Origin: Sulfurovum sp.
GTDB taxonomy: Bacteria; Campylobacterota; Campylobacteria; Campylobacterales; Sulfurovaceae
Length of the DNA: 64,000 nt
NCBI GenBank assembly: GCA_020525365.1
Contig: JAIZOF010000001.1
Coordinates: 588,381 to 652,380, forward strand
Direction of reading: 5' to 3'
A program made the translations under genes and the position numbers. Of this stretch, positions 1 through 9,134 are shown one piece after another. The notes beneath the pieces are model-generated. The model had not been told where the DNA came from. It saw nothing but the letters and a program-made list of their open reading frames with translations, and ran no database searches. Each line of letters starts with the position of its first letter. The first letter of the stretch is position 1.

Positions 1-2
1 GC

Positions 3-149
3 AGTTATAAAAATATTGTAATGTTTCTAAATGATATGGAACAAAATGTACTTGTAACCGATGTGTATGGTACTGATATTAGGATGGATATCAATTCATC
101 TTTGGTGATTGCTGATATCAATATTTCAGTATGGGGGATTAATCATTAA
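3..149 (+). CDS. C-terminal fragment of a MshJ/PilO-like inner-membrane protein
   Basis: Only the last 48 codons of a reading frame entering from the left edge are present. Its stop codon shares a base with the ATG of the next gene (TAATG), so the two are probably translationally coupled. The tail has alternating hydrophobic residues and ends in VWGIN, which resembles the end of the ferredoxin-like fold of PilO/MshJ alignment-complex proteins. In MSHA loci mshJ lies two genes upstream of the secretin, so position agrees. The fragment is too short for a firm identification. Confidence 0.5.
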   Translation, partial: SYKNIVMFLNDMEQNVLVTDVYGTDIRMDINSSLVIADINISVWGINH

Positions 150-565
150 TGAAAAAACTAATTATGACTATACTTGGGAGTGTAGGTTTGCTTCATGCTG
201 AATTGAGTATTAAGCAAATAGAGCAGATGGTCGAACAAATACATTTAAAACGTAAAGGTCGTGAAGGTATTGATATTGAGACCTTGAAGCACACAAAAGA
301 ACCGTTTATGTTTGGTAAAAATAGGCAAGACTCAATGACTATCAATTCATCTAAAAAAGAAGAATCCAGAATAGTACTGCATGCAATTATGTCTAACAGG
401 GCATACATTAATGATGGGTGGAAAAAGGTTGATGATAAAGTACTTGAATATACAGTAAAGTATATTGGAAAACATGGTGCTGTACTAAGAAATGGTGACT
501 CAATCAAGAAGTTATTTTTTCGCAAACCGAAAGATAATTTTATCACGATAAAAGAGAGAAAATAG
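149..565 (+). CDS. Small secreted protein at the MshK position of the MSHA-like operon
   Basis: A 138-residue protein with a short signal peptide (MKKL, a hydrophobic stretch, then a likely cleavage after LLHA at about residue 17). The rest is hydrophilic and Lys-rich. No catalytic motif is visible. It sits between a PilO/MshJ-like fragment and the secretin, where MSHA operons carry mshK, a small periplasmic protein that is poorly conserved in sequence and is thought to assist the secretin. The role is inferred from position only. It overlaps the upstream stop by one base and ends one base before the probable mshL start at 567. Confidence 0.6.
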   Translation: MKKLIMTILGSVGLLHAELSIKQIEQMVEQIHLKRKGREGIDIETLKHTKEPFMFGKNRQDSMTINSSKKEESRIVLHAIMSNRAYINDGWKKVDDKVLEYTVKYIGKHGAVLRNGDSIKKLFFRKPKDNFITIKERK

Positions 566-630
566 AATGAAAAATATAAAATTTAAAGAAATAAGATTTG
601 CCATAATATAATATTTTTATATTAGGTTTT

Positions 631-1776
631 ATGAATGTGGCATCAGCTAGCAGTTGCTCCAATAAACTTTTTTCAGTCACTATTGATAGTCAACTAACAA
701 TAGAAGATGTGATTGAAAATTTGGCAGATACTTGTGCATTAACGGTTATCATCAAAGATGAAGCAACACAACAACGTATGAAAAAAAATTTTTATTACGT
801 CAAACTAAAAAATAGTACATTAAAAGGATTTCTCAATACAGTTTTAGAGGACAATGATCTTCACTATACACTAATTGGAAACAAGCTGAAAATCTCATAC
901 TTAATTACAAGAACATTTAAGATGCACTATATTTCTGGTCAGAGGATAGGAAAGAGTACGGCAAATGTAACAATTGCTAATTCTCAAAATTCTAGTTCAT
1001 CACAGGGAGGTTCTGGTGGAAAAGGTGGTGGCAGCAAAGATGGTGAGAATCTTTCTAAAACAGGAATTACTATTGAGAGCAATGACAAGTTTCAATTTTG
1101 GAAAACGGTTGAGAAGGAGGTGCAGAGAGTCTTGGTGGGGGCAGCTGATGAAAGCATGCACTATACCCGCAGCGGGGATGAATGGAAAGGTTCGGATGGT
1201 AAGGTATGGGAGTACAATCCACTTGCACCTATTGTTAATCCTGAAGCAGGTATGATCACTGTTACAGGTACGCAGAGACAAATTGATAGGGTTGCAAAAT
1301 ATATTCATACACTCAGTAAACAGATTAAGCAACAGGTTCTTATTGATGTTAGGATTCTTTCTGTAATACTTGATGATAGTCGTAAAACCGGTATTGACTG
1401 GTCACAATTGCACTCATTGCAGAATTTTACAGCAAACTCTCTGGGTATGGTACAAAACAATATTGCATCCTATGCATTTGATGCAGTTCAAGGAATTACT
1501 GATACCGAATTTGTGGCAAATACTGGGACAAATATTAATCCATTTGGGGAAAGTATCACTCCACCTAATGCAGGTGTTATAAGTATTACCGGACATGCTC
1601 AAGTACAAGAAGTAATAAAGTTTCTTGGTACACAAGGAGATGTAAAATCTATCTCTAGCCCAAGAGTCATGACCTTAAACAATCAGCCAGCAATGATAAG
1701 TGTGGGACGAGAATTATTTTACAAGATTCAATCTTCTAGTACTTGGTACACAAGGAGATGTAAAATCTATCTCTAG
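631..1776 (+). CDS. mshL: MSHA-type secretin MshL, N-terminal part (gene broken by a duplication)
   Basis: First reading-frame segment of a type II/IV pilus secretin, the outer-membrane ring through which pilin or substrates leave the periplasm. It holds a secretin-and-TonB N-terminal domain (about residues 15-95), a Gly/Ser-rich linker (about 120-140), an N1-like region with the IVNPEAGMITVTG signature and the start of the secretin core. It is cut off by a 118-bp direct duplication that shifts the frame; removing one copy joins it exactly to the next segment. The 5' end is also odd: an ATG at 567 opens a charged, hydrophobic signal-like peptide but hits a stop at 609, while the frame used here starts within what should be the end of that signal (FMNVASA). 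A second one-base shift near 600-615 is therefore likely. Operon context: mshM, mshN, mshE and mshG follow. Confidence 0.85.
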   Translation: MNVASASSCSNKLFSVTIDSQLTIEDVIENLADTCALTVIIKDEATQQRMKKNFYYVKLKNSTLKGFLNTVLEDNDLHYTLIGNKLKISYLITRTFKMHYISGQRIGKSTANVTIANSQNSSSSQGGSGGKGGGSKDGENLSKTGITIESNDKFQFWKTVEKEVQRVLVGAADESMHYTRSGDEWKGSDGKVWEYNPLAPIVNPEAGMITVTGTQRQIDRVAKYIHTLSKQIKQQVLIDVRILSVILDDSRKTGIDWSQLHSLQNFTANSLGMVQNNIASYAFDAVQGITDTEFVANTGTNINPFGESITPPNAGVISITGHAQVQEVIKFLGTQGDVKSISSPRVMTLNNQPAMISVGRELFYKIQSSSTWYTRRCKIYL

Positions 1777-1859
1777 CCCAAGAGTCATGACCTTAAACAA
1801 TCAGCCAGCAATGATAAGTGTGGGACGAGAATTATTTTACAAGATTCAATCTTCTAGTA
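1624..1859 (+). repeat. 118-bp perfect tandem duplication inside mshL
   Basis: Positions 1624-1741 and 1742-1859 are identical over 118 bases, with one further matching base (1860). The unit length is 39 codons plus one base, so the second copy throws the secretin out of frame. Deleting either copy restores one continuous frame through FLGTQGDVKSISSPR to QSSSTASGSGG. Perfect identity implies a recent event, a reversible slippage or recombination state, or an assembly error. Confidence 0.97.
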
Positions 1860-2317
1860 CGGCATCAGGAAGTGGTGGTGCAGTTTCAGCACAAGGCGAG
1901 CTTGTAGATTCTGTTTTTGCAGGTATCCTGCTTGATATTACTCCAGAAATTGATACAGATGGGATGATTACTTTAAAAATTAACCCCTCCATATCTGAAA
2001 CAGTTCAGGTTACCAGTGGAAGTAATTCTTTAAGAAATATTCCCCCAGATTTGATTAGAAGACAGATTGCTTCGGTTGTAAAAGTAGAGGATGGGGATCA
2101 TGCAATTTTAGGGGGATTGATTACAACAAAATCTGGTCTTAAGTCCAATAAAGTTCCTTTACTCGGGGATCTTCCGCTTTTTGGTTATCTATTTAAGCAA
2201 GAAGAGAAGATTGAAACTGTTGAAGAGCTAGTGTTAATTATTACACCGCATATTATCAAAAATGGAAAATCTATTTCCTTAAAAGACTTGGGGTATAGCA
2301 ACGTTAATGAAAAGTAG
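1700..2317 (+). CDS. mshL: MSHA-type secretin MshL, C-terminal part
   Basis: Second reading-frame segment of the interrupted secretin. After the duplicated stretch it carries the C-terminal part of the secretin core: ILLDITPEID, the segment NIPPDLIRRQIAS, and the family signature VPLLGDLPLFGYLFK with the closing ELVLIITPHII. These are the beta-barrel and S-domain-proximal elements that form the outer-membrane pore. The apparent ATG at 1700 is not a likely natural start because it lies inside the first duplicate copy in the shifted frame. As drawn, neither half could form a full secretin, so the pilus/secretion system would be inactive unless the duplication is lost or is an artefact. The stop overlaps the start of mshM. 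Confidence 0.85.
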   Translation: MWDENYFTRFNLLVLGTQGDVKSISSPRVMTLNNQPAMISVGRELFYKIQSSSTASGSGGAVSAQGELVDSVFAGILLDITPEIDTDGMITLKINPSISETVQVTSGSNSLRNIPPDLIRRQIASVVKVEDGDHAILGGLITTKSGLKSNKVPLLGDLPLFGYLFKQEEKIETVEELVLIITPHIIKNGKSISLKDLGYSNVNEK

Positions 2318-3119
2318 ATACGAGGCTGCTAAAAATATTTTTGTAGATTCAATTGATACGAATGACTATATTGAATTAGAAACTTCTCCTTCGCCATACC
2401 AGCAACTAGAAGCCAGTATTGAAAAACCATTAAAAATAATTCTTCTTTTTGGGCGCCCAGGAACTGGAAAAAGCATGTTGTTAAACCGCCTCTATAATAA
2501 ACTGAAACATAAGCGAGAGATACACTATTTTGATACACCAGCTATTGATGATAAAGAATTCTTTTGTGAAATATTTAAAGTTTTAACAAATAAATCATTG
2601 CCTCAAAATACCAAGGTAAACTTTTCTGCATTGGTGAACTATTGTAAAAAACTTCGTGGAAAGCGTGAGATTATTATTTTGTTAGATGAAGCACAAATGT
2701 ACAGCCCAGAAATAATGGAAAAGATACGTCTACTTTCAGATAGTCGTACTGTAAAATTTATTATATCTTTGCATAAAACAGATGATGAGGACCTTATTGC
2801 CAAGGAACACTTTCAATCAAGGATTTGGGAAGTTGTTGAATTGCATAATGTAACATTGAAGGAACAGGAAACTTATATTCATAAAAAACTTTTGAAGAAA
2901 AATTTATTTGAGATTGCAAATAGCATTAAAGAGAAAAATATGAAGATAATACATAAATTCACAAAAGGGAACTATAGAGAGTGCAACAAGATGATGTTCA
3001 CAATTTTTGAAATTTGTGAACATTATGATAAACATGAACCTAATAAGATTAACTACAATCAGATACCTAAGCGTATTATAGAGATGGCTGCATTAAAACT
3101 AAGGTATATTCATGCATAA
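2307..3119 (+). CDS. mshM: MshM/ExeA-like AAA+ ATPase
   Basis: A 270-residue AAA+ ATPase of the ExeA/MshM group, which in other systems uses ATP to help place or assemble the secretin across the peptidoglycan. The Walker A motif GRPGTGKS lies near residue 49 and the Walker B motif IIILLDEAQ near residue 125; a sensor-like SLHKTDD follows. No C-terminal peptidoglycan-binding domain is seen, as in MshM rather than ExeA. The gene overlaps the end of mshL by 11 bases and the start of the mshN-like gene by 8, indicating one transcript. The family assignment is firm; the exact partner is inferred from neighbours. Confidence 0.85.
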   Translation: MKSRYEAAKNIFVDSIDTNDYIELETSPSPYQQLEASIEKPLKIILLFGRPGTGKSMLLNRLYNKLKHKREIHYFDTPAIDDKEFFCEIFKVLTNKSLPQNTKVNFSALVNYCKKLRGKREIIILLDEAQMYSPEIMEKIRLLSDSRTVKFIISLHKTDDEDLIAKEHFQSRIWEVVELHNVTLKEQETYIHKKLLKKNLFEIANSIKEKNMKIIHKFTKGNYRECNKMMFTIFEICEHYDKHEPNKINYNQIPKRIIEMAALKLRYIHA

Positions 3120-3858
3120 CGTAAAAGTACTAGAAGAAAAATGGGGAAAATATTACTATAAAAAAAAGAGACCACTATACCTACTGGTTCTATTTTTCTT
3201 TGTTTTAATTATTACAGGAATGGTTTTGATGGATACCAATGTAATGAATCAAAATAAAAATATATTAGAAATGCTAACAGCTAATCAAAATTTGGCAATA
3301 CCAAAGAAGGTACATGAAGTAACTAAGAGTTTGCCAAAGAAAATGCATGAAATAACTAAGAGTTTGCCAAAGAAAATGTATGAAGTAGCTAAGAGTTTGC
3401 CAAAGTTGGAAGTCAATAACACACAAAAAATAGTTGATATCCCAATAGACTTGGAGACGGTGACTGAAGATATAAATACAGAGATATCCCCACAAAGTAA
3501 GATCAAACAGCCCCCCATAAAGAAAAAATTTCTTATTGATATGATTGAGGCTAAAAAAAATCAAAATTTACTAAAAGAGATTGCAAAGCGTTTTCAGCTT
3601 GGACATAATACGGATGACTCTCTTTTTCTTGCTAAAGTATATTATGAGAAAGGTGAGTATGAAAAAGCAGAATACTGGGCATTTCAAACAAATAATGTGG
3701 ATCCAACCATTGAAGAGAGTTGGCTGTTATTTGCTAAAGTTAAAATAAAATATGGACATAAAAAGGAAGCAATACATATTTTGAATGTATTTTTTAAAAA
3801 AACCCATTCTCCAAAGGCTGCACAACTGTTACGTAAAATACAAAATAGAGGATTCTAA
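3112..3858 (+). CDS. mshN: MshN-like TPR protein with 11-residue repeats
   Basis: A 248-residue bitopic protein with one N-terminal membrane segment (about residues 22-42), a periplasmic linker and a C-terminal tetratricopeptide region (about 160-245, with the AKVYYEKGEYEKAEYWA pattern). This is the layout of MshN/PulC-like proteins that connect inner-membrane parts of the pilus machine. The linker contains three imperfect copies of an 11-residue unit (KK-hydrophobic-H/Y-E-x-x-KSLP), encoded by a 33-bp tandem repeat. It overlaps the mshM stop by 8 bases. No enzymatic motif is seen; function is by position and fold. Confidence 0.75.
   Translation: MHNVKVLEEKWGKYYYKKKRPLYLLVLFFFVLIITGMVLMDTNVMNQNKNILEMLTANQNLAIPKKVHEVTKSLPKKMHEITKSLPKKMYEVAKSLPKLEVNNTQKIVDIPIDLETVTEDINTEISPQSKIKQPPIKKKFLIDMIEAKKNQNLLKEIAKRFQLGHNTDDSLFLAKVYYEKGEYEKAEYWAFQTNNVDPTIEESWLLFAKVKIKYGHKKEAIHILNVFFKKTHSPKAAQLLRKIQNRGF
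3304..3402 (+). repeat. Three tandem 33-bp coding repeats in mshN
   Basis: Three in-frame copies (3304-3336, 3337-3369, 3370-3402) of an 11-codon unit ending in KSLP. The copies differ at a few bases, so they are older than the mshL duplication. Repeat number could vary between strains without breaking the frame. Confidence 0.9.
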
Positions 3859-3904
3859 TCATGAATAGATACCACATTATCTACATTAAATTATGAGGTG
3901 AAAT

Positions 3905-5653
3905 ATGGAAAATTTTATAAAAATAATGCTTGATGAAAAAATTATTACCAAAGATGATGTCTTAAAGCTAGTAAAGTCTAGACCACCCAAAAAGATTTCT
4001 CTTGCTAGTTTACTTAGTGAAAATATCGTCTCTGCTTCAAAGGTTAATATGTTTTTAGCAGAGAAAATACGACAAGGTATTATTAGAATTGAAGAGATTG
4101 AAGAGATTGAAGAGACTGAAGACTTTGATGCAACGACCCTATATCAATATATTGCAAAAGAGCTTGGCATGGAATATATTGATCTTAATGAAAGAGATAT
4201 TGATATAAAACTTGTTTCAAAAATTCCCTACAAACAACTACTTCAATATAAAGCTATTCCAGTAGAGGAGACAGATCTTAATATTATATTTGTATTTGAG
4301 GATCCTTTTAATATAGATGCACAAGATATGATTCAAAGATTGTTTCCAAAAAAACCAATTAAGATTGCTTTTGCTACTCCAAGCTATATACGGCAACAAC
4401 TTCAAAATATTGAAATCAGTGAAAGTGTCAAGGGACTTGTGGGAGAGATTAGGAAAGATTTAAGTCAAGATGGTGCCATGAATATTGACGATGAAGATTC
4501 ATCTGCAGTACTAAAGCTAATCGATGTTATTTTAAAATCTGCAATTTATGCTGGAGCATCAGATATTCACGTAGAGGCAACAGAAAAAAAGTGTGTTGTG
4601 CGTGAAAGGGTTGAGGGCATGTTGCGCCAAAGTTTTATTTTTGATAAAGATATTTTTTACCCCCTATCTTCAAGAATGAAATTATTAGCCAATTTGGATA
4701 TTGCCGAAAAGAGAAAGCCACAAGATGGTAGATTCTCTGCAACTGTTGGAAGTCAAGATTTTGATTTTAGGGTTTCTACTCTGCCAACAATACATGGTGA
4801 ATCGATTGTTTTTAGGATTCTTGATAAAACCAAAGCCATGATACGACTTAAAGATTCTGGCATGAGCAAGCTCTGCTATGAGCGGTTTTTGCAGGCCATT
4901 AAAGTACCCTATGGTATTGTGCTTGTCACTGGACCTACTGGTTCTGGTAAAACAACAACATTATATGGTGCACTAAATACCATTAAAGATGTTAAAGATA
5001 AAACGATTACAGTAGAAGATCCTGTTGAGTATCAGATGGCTGGTTTGCAACAAGTTCAGGTACGTCCCAATGTTGGCTTAAGTTTTGCTGCAGCACTCAA
5101 ATCCATATTGAGACAGGACCCTGACAAAATTATGATTGGGGAAATACGAGATACAGAAACATTGCGTATAGCAATACAAGCTGCACTGACTGGACACCTC
5201 GTACTTTCAACGCTCCATACAAATGATGCAGTTTCAGCAGTAATAAGAATATTGGATATGGGCATTGAAGAGTATTTGGTAAGTGGTGCACTTGTTGCAA
5301 TACAAGCACAAAGACTTGTACGAAAAATATGTGCACATTGTAAAAAAGAGATCGAGATAGAAGAAGAAGCTTTACGTACAATCAGGTCATATTTGAAAGA
5401 CAAACCCATTTTCTATAAAGGAGAAGGGTGTGTAAAGTGCGACATGAGTGGCTACAAGGGAAGAGAGATGATTTCTGAAGTTTTAACTATTAGTGAGGAT
5501 TTATCTCGTATGATTGCAAGGAGTGCATCTAAGGAAGAGCTAGAGAAACAAGCTGTTGAGGAGGGATTTGTTAGTATGTTTGAAGATGGTATTCAAAAGG
5601 CACTTGATGGAAAGACAACAATTGAAGAAGTCTATAGGGTAGCAAGGTTGTAA
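3905..5653 (+). CDS. mshE: MshE/GspE-type secretion ATPase
   Basis: A 582-residue assembly ATPase that drives pilus polymerisation or type II secretion from the cytoplasmic face. The N-terminal MshEN/GspE_N domain (about 1-170) is followed by the RecA-like motor with Walker A GPTGSGKTT (about 342-350), an Asp box TVEDPVEYQ, Walker B IMIGEIRDTET and the His box LVLSTLHTNDA. A tetracysteine zinc site (CAHC then CVKC near residues 475-515) marks the GspE/PilB/MshE class and argues against a retraction ATPase. An Asp/Glu run encoded by three 9-bp repeats (4091-4117) lies near residue 63. It starts 46 bp after mshN and is two bases from mshG. Confidence 0.93.
   Translation: MENFIKIMLDEKIITKDDVLKLVKSRPPKKISLASLLSENIVSASKVNMFLAEKIRQGIIRIEEIEEIEETEDFDATTLYQYIAKELGMEYIDLNERDIDIKLVSKIPYKQLLQYKAIPVEETDLNIIFVFEDPFNIDAQDMIQRLFPKKPIKIAFATPSYIRQQLQNIEISESVKGLVGEIRKDLSQDGAMNIDDEDSSAVLKLIDVILKSAIYAGASDIHVEATEKKCVVRERVEGMLRQSFIFDKDIFYPLSSRMKLLANLDIAEKRKPQDGRFSATVGSQDFDFRVSTLPTIHGESIVFRILDKTKAMIRLKDSGMSKLCYERFLQAIKVPYGIVLVTGPTGSGKTTTLYGALNTIKDVKDKTITVEDPVEYQMAGLQQVQVRPNVGLSFAAALKSILRQDPDKIMIGEIRDTETLRIAIQAALTGHLVLSTLHTNDAVSAVIRILDMGIEEYLVSGALVAIQAQRLVRKICAHCKKEIEIEEEALRTIRSYLKDKPIFYKGEGCVKCDMSGYKGREMISEVLTISEDLSRMIARSASKEELEKQAVEEGFVSMFEDGIQKALDGKTTIEEVYRVARL
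4091..4117 (+). repeat. Three 9-bp in-frame repeats in mshE
   Basis: Two identical GAAGAGATT units and a third with one changed base encode an acidic E-E-I/T run in the linker of the N-terminal domain. In-frame slippage here would only change linker length. Confidence 0.85.
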
Positions 5654-5654
5654 T

Positions 5655-6905
5655 ATGAAATATTATAGCGTGAGTGTTAGGGAGCGTGGTGTAAAGCGTA
5701 AAGAGATTGTAAAAACCAATTCAAAAATGCTTGCTATAAGTATTGTTAAAAGTAGGGTTTCTCCACATGCTATTGTTACCAAGGCTGTTGAGACAACTGT
5801 GCCCATCGATATGCTTGTATCTGATTTTTTTACTAAGTTTCAAAAATCTATAGCATCCAAAATCCCCATAAATGATAAAATTTCAACCATACGTCAAATT
5901 GCAGTTATGACTGATGCTGGAATTGCAATTACTGATACATTTGAAGATGTAGCTGGCAATATATCAAACAAGAGACTCAAAGAGATTTATACTAAAATTA
6001 ATACAGATATCAATGCGGGGAATAGTTTATCTGATGCCATGAAGCCATATACAGAAGATTTTGGGCATATTGCTTTAGCTATGACAAAATTGGGAGAAAA
6101 AACAGGTAATATTTCTGGCTCATATCACAAGCTTGCAGATATTTTAGAGAATATACGTGACAATATAGCTAAATTTAAAAAAGCAATCAGAACACCACTG
6201 ATTACTTTTGTTGCTATGATGATTGCTTTTACGATTCTTATTATGGTTGTAGTTCCTAAATTCAAAGATATTTTTGCTAAATTTAAAACAGAATTACCAT
6301 TACCTACGCAGATACTGCTTAAAATTGAGTGGGCATTTAATAACTACGGTTTGTATATCCTCTTGTCTCTTATTGTAGGAATTTTTCTACTTAAATATAT
6401 ATATAAGACTAACCCCAATTTTCAATATAAGGTTGATAAGGTACTAATTCATCCTAAGTTCTATTTAATCAATAAGGCAATACATCTTTCGACAATGCAT
6501 AAATATAATTTAGTATTTGGGGAGTTGGTTCGTTCAGGTAGTCCTGTATCGGAAGCACTTGAGACCGCAGTAGGCATGGTTGATAACTTGGTGATGAAGG
6601 AACAGTTGTTAACAGTCAATGCAAACATTGGAAAAGGAATGGGTCTTGCGGAGTCTTTTGAGATTACTGGCTTGTATGAGAATATGCTACTTCAGATGAT
6701 AAGAGCTGGAGAGACTGGTGGACAGCTAGATATCATGCTTGAGAAAGTAACCTTGTATTATGATATGCAGTTTCAGAGTCTAATTGATAATCTATCAGCA
6801 TATATTGAGCCAATTATGCTTTTTTTTATTGCTGCACTTGTACTTTTGATGGCACTAGGTATCTTTATGCCAATGTGGGATATTGGAAAAGCTGTTAATG
6901 GCTAA
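5655..6905 (+). CDS. mshG: MshG/GspF-type inner-membrane platform protein
   Basis: A 416-residue polytopic protein of the GspF/PilC family, the inner-membrane platform that couples the ATPase to pilin assembly. Two cytoplasmic T2SSF domains are visible (about 75-200 and 280-400), each starting with the typical RQIAVMTDAGI / FGELVRSGSPVSEAL helix pair. Three membrane segments follow the usual order (about 177-200, 228-248, 382-405). The GEKTGNISGS and AGETGGQLD loops are family hallmarks. It begins one base after the mshE stop. No pilin genes follow in this window; a convergent kdsB does, so pilin-like genes must lie elsewhere or upstream. Confidence 0.92.
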   Translation: MKYYSVSVRERGVKRKEIVKTNSKMLAISIVKSRVSPHAIVTKAVETTVPIDMLVSDFFTKFQKSIASKIPINDKISTIRQIAVMTDAGIAITDTFEDVAGNISNKRLKEIYTKINTDINAGNSLSDAMKPYTEDFGHIALAMTKLGEKTGNISGSYHKLADILENIRDNIAKFKKAIRTPLITFVAMMIAFTILIMVVVPKFKDIFAKFKTELPLPTQILLKIEWAFNNYGLYILLSLIVGIFLLKYIYKTNPNFQYKVDKVLIHPKFYLINKAIHLSTMHKYNLVFGELVRSGSPVSEALETAVGMVDNLVMKEQLLTVNANIGKGMGLAESFEITGLYENMLLQMIRAGETGGQLDIMLEKVTLYYDMQFQSLIDNLSAYIEPIMLFFIAALVLLMALGIFMPMWDIGKAVNG

Positions 6906-6920
6906 GGAAAAGGTTGATCA

Positions 6921-7643
6921 TTATGAAAGCCCATGGTATGTCATTGCTTTTTCTAAATCTTCAGGAGTGTCAATGCCAAAACTCTCTGTTGTTACTTCTG
7001 TCATAGCTACACCATAGCTGTGATACAGTACACGAAGTTGTTCAAGTTTTTCTATCTCTTCAAGTGGTGAGTGTTTAAGTGAACAGAAGGTACGTAGAGA
7101 TTTAACTGTAAAACCATAGATGCCAATGTGTCCCTTATAGTGGTCAAAGTGGTAGTCTCTAGGATAGGGGATCTTGGCACGCGAGAAATACAGTGCGATA
7201 TCTTTTGTATCGACAACAACCTTGACAATATTGGGATTATCTGCTTCTGGGTTGGTGATCTGCTTATAGCAAGAGTTCATGAGTATTTTATTGTTACTGC
7301 TATTATGTTTGGTTAAATCATAGACTTTTTGCACTACTTCACTCTCAATAAAGGGCTCATCTCCTTGTACATTGATAATAATTTCATTCTCATCCAATTC
7401 TAGCTTTTGTACCACTTCATAAATACGATCTGTACCACTTTGATGACTTTTGGAGGTCATGACTGCCTTGATACCATGTGTTGCTGTGATATTGATTACT
7501 TCTTCAGAGTCTGTAGCAATGACAACAGTGTCAATACCCTGTACAGCCATAGCGGTACGAATGATCATTGGTATACCACCTATATCAGCAAGAACCTTAT
7601 TTGGAAAACGACTAGAGCCAATACGTGCGGGTATAATAATCAT
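6921..7643 (-). CDS. kdsB: 3-deoxy-manno-octulosonate cytidylyltransferase
   Basis: A 240-residue CMP-Kdo synthetase, which activates Kdo with CTP for lipopolysaccharide inner-core synthesis in the cytoplasm. The nucleotide-binding N-terminus IIPARIGSSRFPNK, the NVQGDEPFI motif near residue 90 and the SRAKIPYPRD segment near 155 are the family's substrate-binding elements; length is normal. A good ribosome site (AAGGA) precedes the ATG. It converges with mshG, 15 bases apart, and is transcribed away from hemH. Confidence 0.96.
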   Translation of the reverse strand: MIIIPARIGSSRFPNKVLADIGGIPMIIRTAMAVQGIDTVVIATDSEEVINITATHGIKAVMTSKSHQSGTDRIYEVVQKLELDENEIIINVQGDEPFIESEVVQKVYDLTKHNSSNNKILMNSCYKQITNPEADNPNIVKVVVDTKDIALYFSRAKIPYPRDYHFDHYKGHIGIYGFTVKSLRTFCSLKHSPLEEIEKLEQLRVLYHSYGVAMTEVTTESFGIDTPEDLEKAMTYHGLS

Positions 7644-7786
7644 TTTATACTTCCTTTGATATGAATCTTGCTACGATTTTACACTCTCTATGCTAAAATA
7701 CAGGACTTTGCCTAAATCTAAAATTAGACTCTTTAATCTTTGATTGTTGGTTTCTATTTAATATTTAGGCCTTAAAAGGATAATAA

Positions 7787-8728
7787 ATGAAACAGGCGCT
7801 TCTACTTCTCAATATGGGAGGACCCAATAATATTGAAGAGGTAGAACTTTTTTTAAGAAATATGTTTTCAGATAAGAATATTTTGCCCATGAATCCCTAT
7901 TTACGTAGCTTTGTGGGTAGCATTATTATCTCAAAACGCCTAGAAGAGGTAAAAAAAAATTATCAGCTTCTTGGTGGGAAATCACCACTTCTAGCATTAA
8001 CCAAAAGGCTAATACAAAAGATTAAAAAAAAGATAGATATACCAATATTTGCTACAATGAGGTATGTGCCACCATTTGCAGACAGTGCATTATATACGTG
8101 TAAAGAAAAAGGAATATGTGAATTACTGCTCTTTCCAATGTATCCTCAGTACTCTACTACGACTACACTGTCATCTGTTGAAGATATTGAGAAATGTTGC
8201 AAAGCAATAGGATATGCTCCTAAGATTACGGTGATAGACCCTTATTATGATGATTATGATTATATCGAAGCTTCTGTATCGAAGATTATAGAGGCAATGG
8301 AAGGAAAAATGACAGAAGAGTATGATCTGTTACTTTCTGCACATGGGTTGCCTATGGGTATCATCAAGGCAGGTGATCCCTATCAGAACCATATAGAGAG
8401 GAGTGTCTCTGCCATAAAAACCTATCTTGCTTGTAAGGGTATAAAGTTTCATGATATTAAATTGGCCTATCAGTCCAAAGTAGGCTCATCAGCATGGCTA
8501 GAACCTAATCTTGTTGATGTATTGCGTAATCCAACACATAGGAAGGTTATTGTCTATCCGTTAGCGTTTACTATTGATAATTCTGAAACAGTTTTTGAGC
8601 TTGATATTGAGCATCGACAAATTGCTAAGAAGCTTAAATATGAGGATTATATTATTTCCAAATGTATGAATGATGATGAGAAATTTGTTGATCTCATTGT
8701 AAGGAGAGTAAATACCCATACCCTATAG
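7787..8728 (+). CDS. hemH: Ferrochelatase
   Basis: A 313-residue ferrochelatase, which inserts Fe(II) into protoporphyrin IX in the last step of haem synthesis. Diagnostic segments are LLNMGGPNN at the start, RYVPPF near residue 85, LLLSAHGLPM near 180 (catalytic His) and the late NSETVFELDIE metal-site glutamates. It has an AAAAGGA ribosome site and a strong hairpin at its 3' end. Another haem gene (hemE) lies 33 kb away, so haem genes are scattered here. Confidence 0.96.
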   Translation: MKQALLLLNMGGPNNIEEVELFLRNMFSDKNILPMNPYLRSFVGSIIISKRLEEVKKNYQLLGGKSPLLALTKRLIQKIKKKIDIPIFATMRYVPPFADSALYTCKEKGICELLLFPMYPQYSTTTTLSSVEDIEKCCKAIGYAPKITVIDPYYDDYDYIEASVSKIIEAMEGKMTEEYDLLLSAHGLPMGIIKAGDPYQNHIERSVSAIKTYLACKGIKFHDIKLAYQSKVGSSAWLEPNLVDVLRNPTHRKVIVYPLAFTIDNSETVFELDIEHRQIAKKLKYEDYIISKCMNDDEKFVDLIVRRVNTHTL

Positions 8729-8754
8729 CATAGAACCACTATAGGGTATCTTTT
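8718..8754 (+). terminator. Rho-independent terminator of hemH, possibly bidirectional
   Basis: An 11-bp perfect stem (8718-8728 with 8739-8749) with a 10-base loop is followed by CTTTT. The left arm includes the hemH stop codon. It lies between convergent hemH and glnK, so it may also stop transcription from the right, although the A-tract on that side is poor. Confidence 0.8.
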
Positions 8755-8774
8755 GTAGTGTTTACTTTTTAGCC

Positions 8775-9134
<360 letters not shown>

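Noticed and set aside
3304-3402. 33-bp repeats as a CRISPR array
   Set aside because: The units are directly adjacent without spacers and are in frame within mshN.
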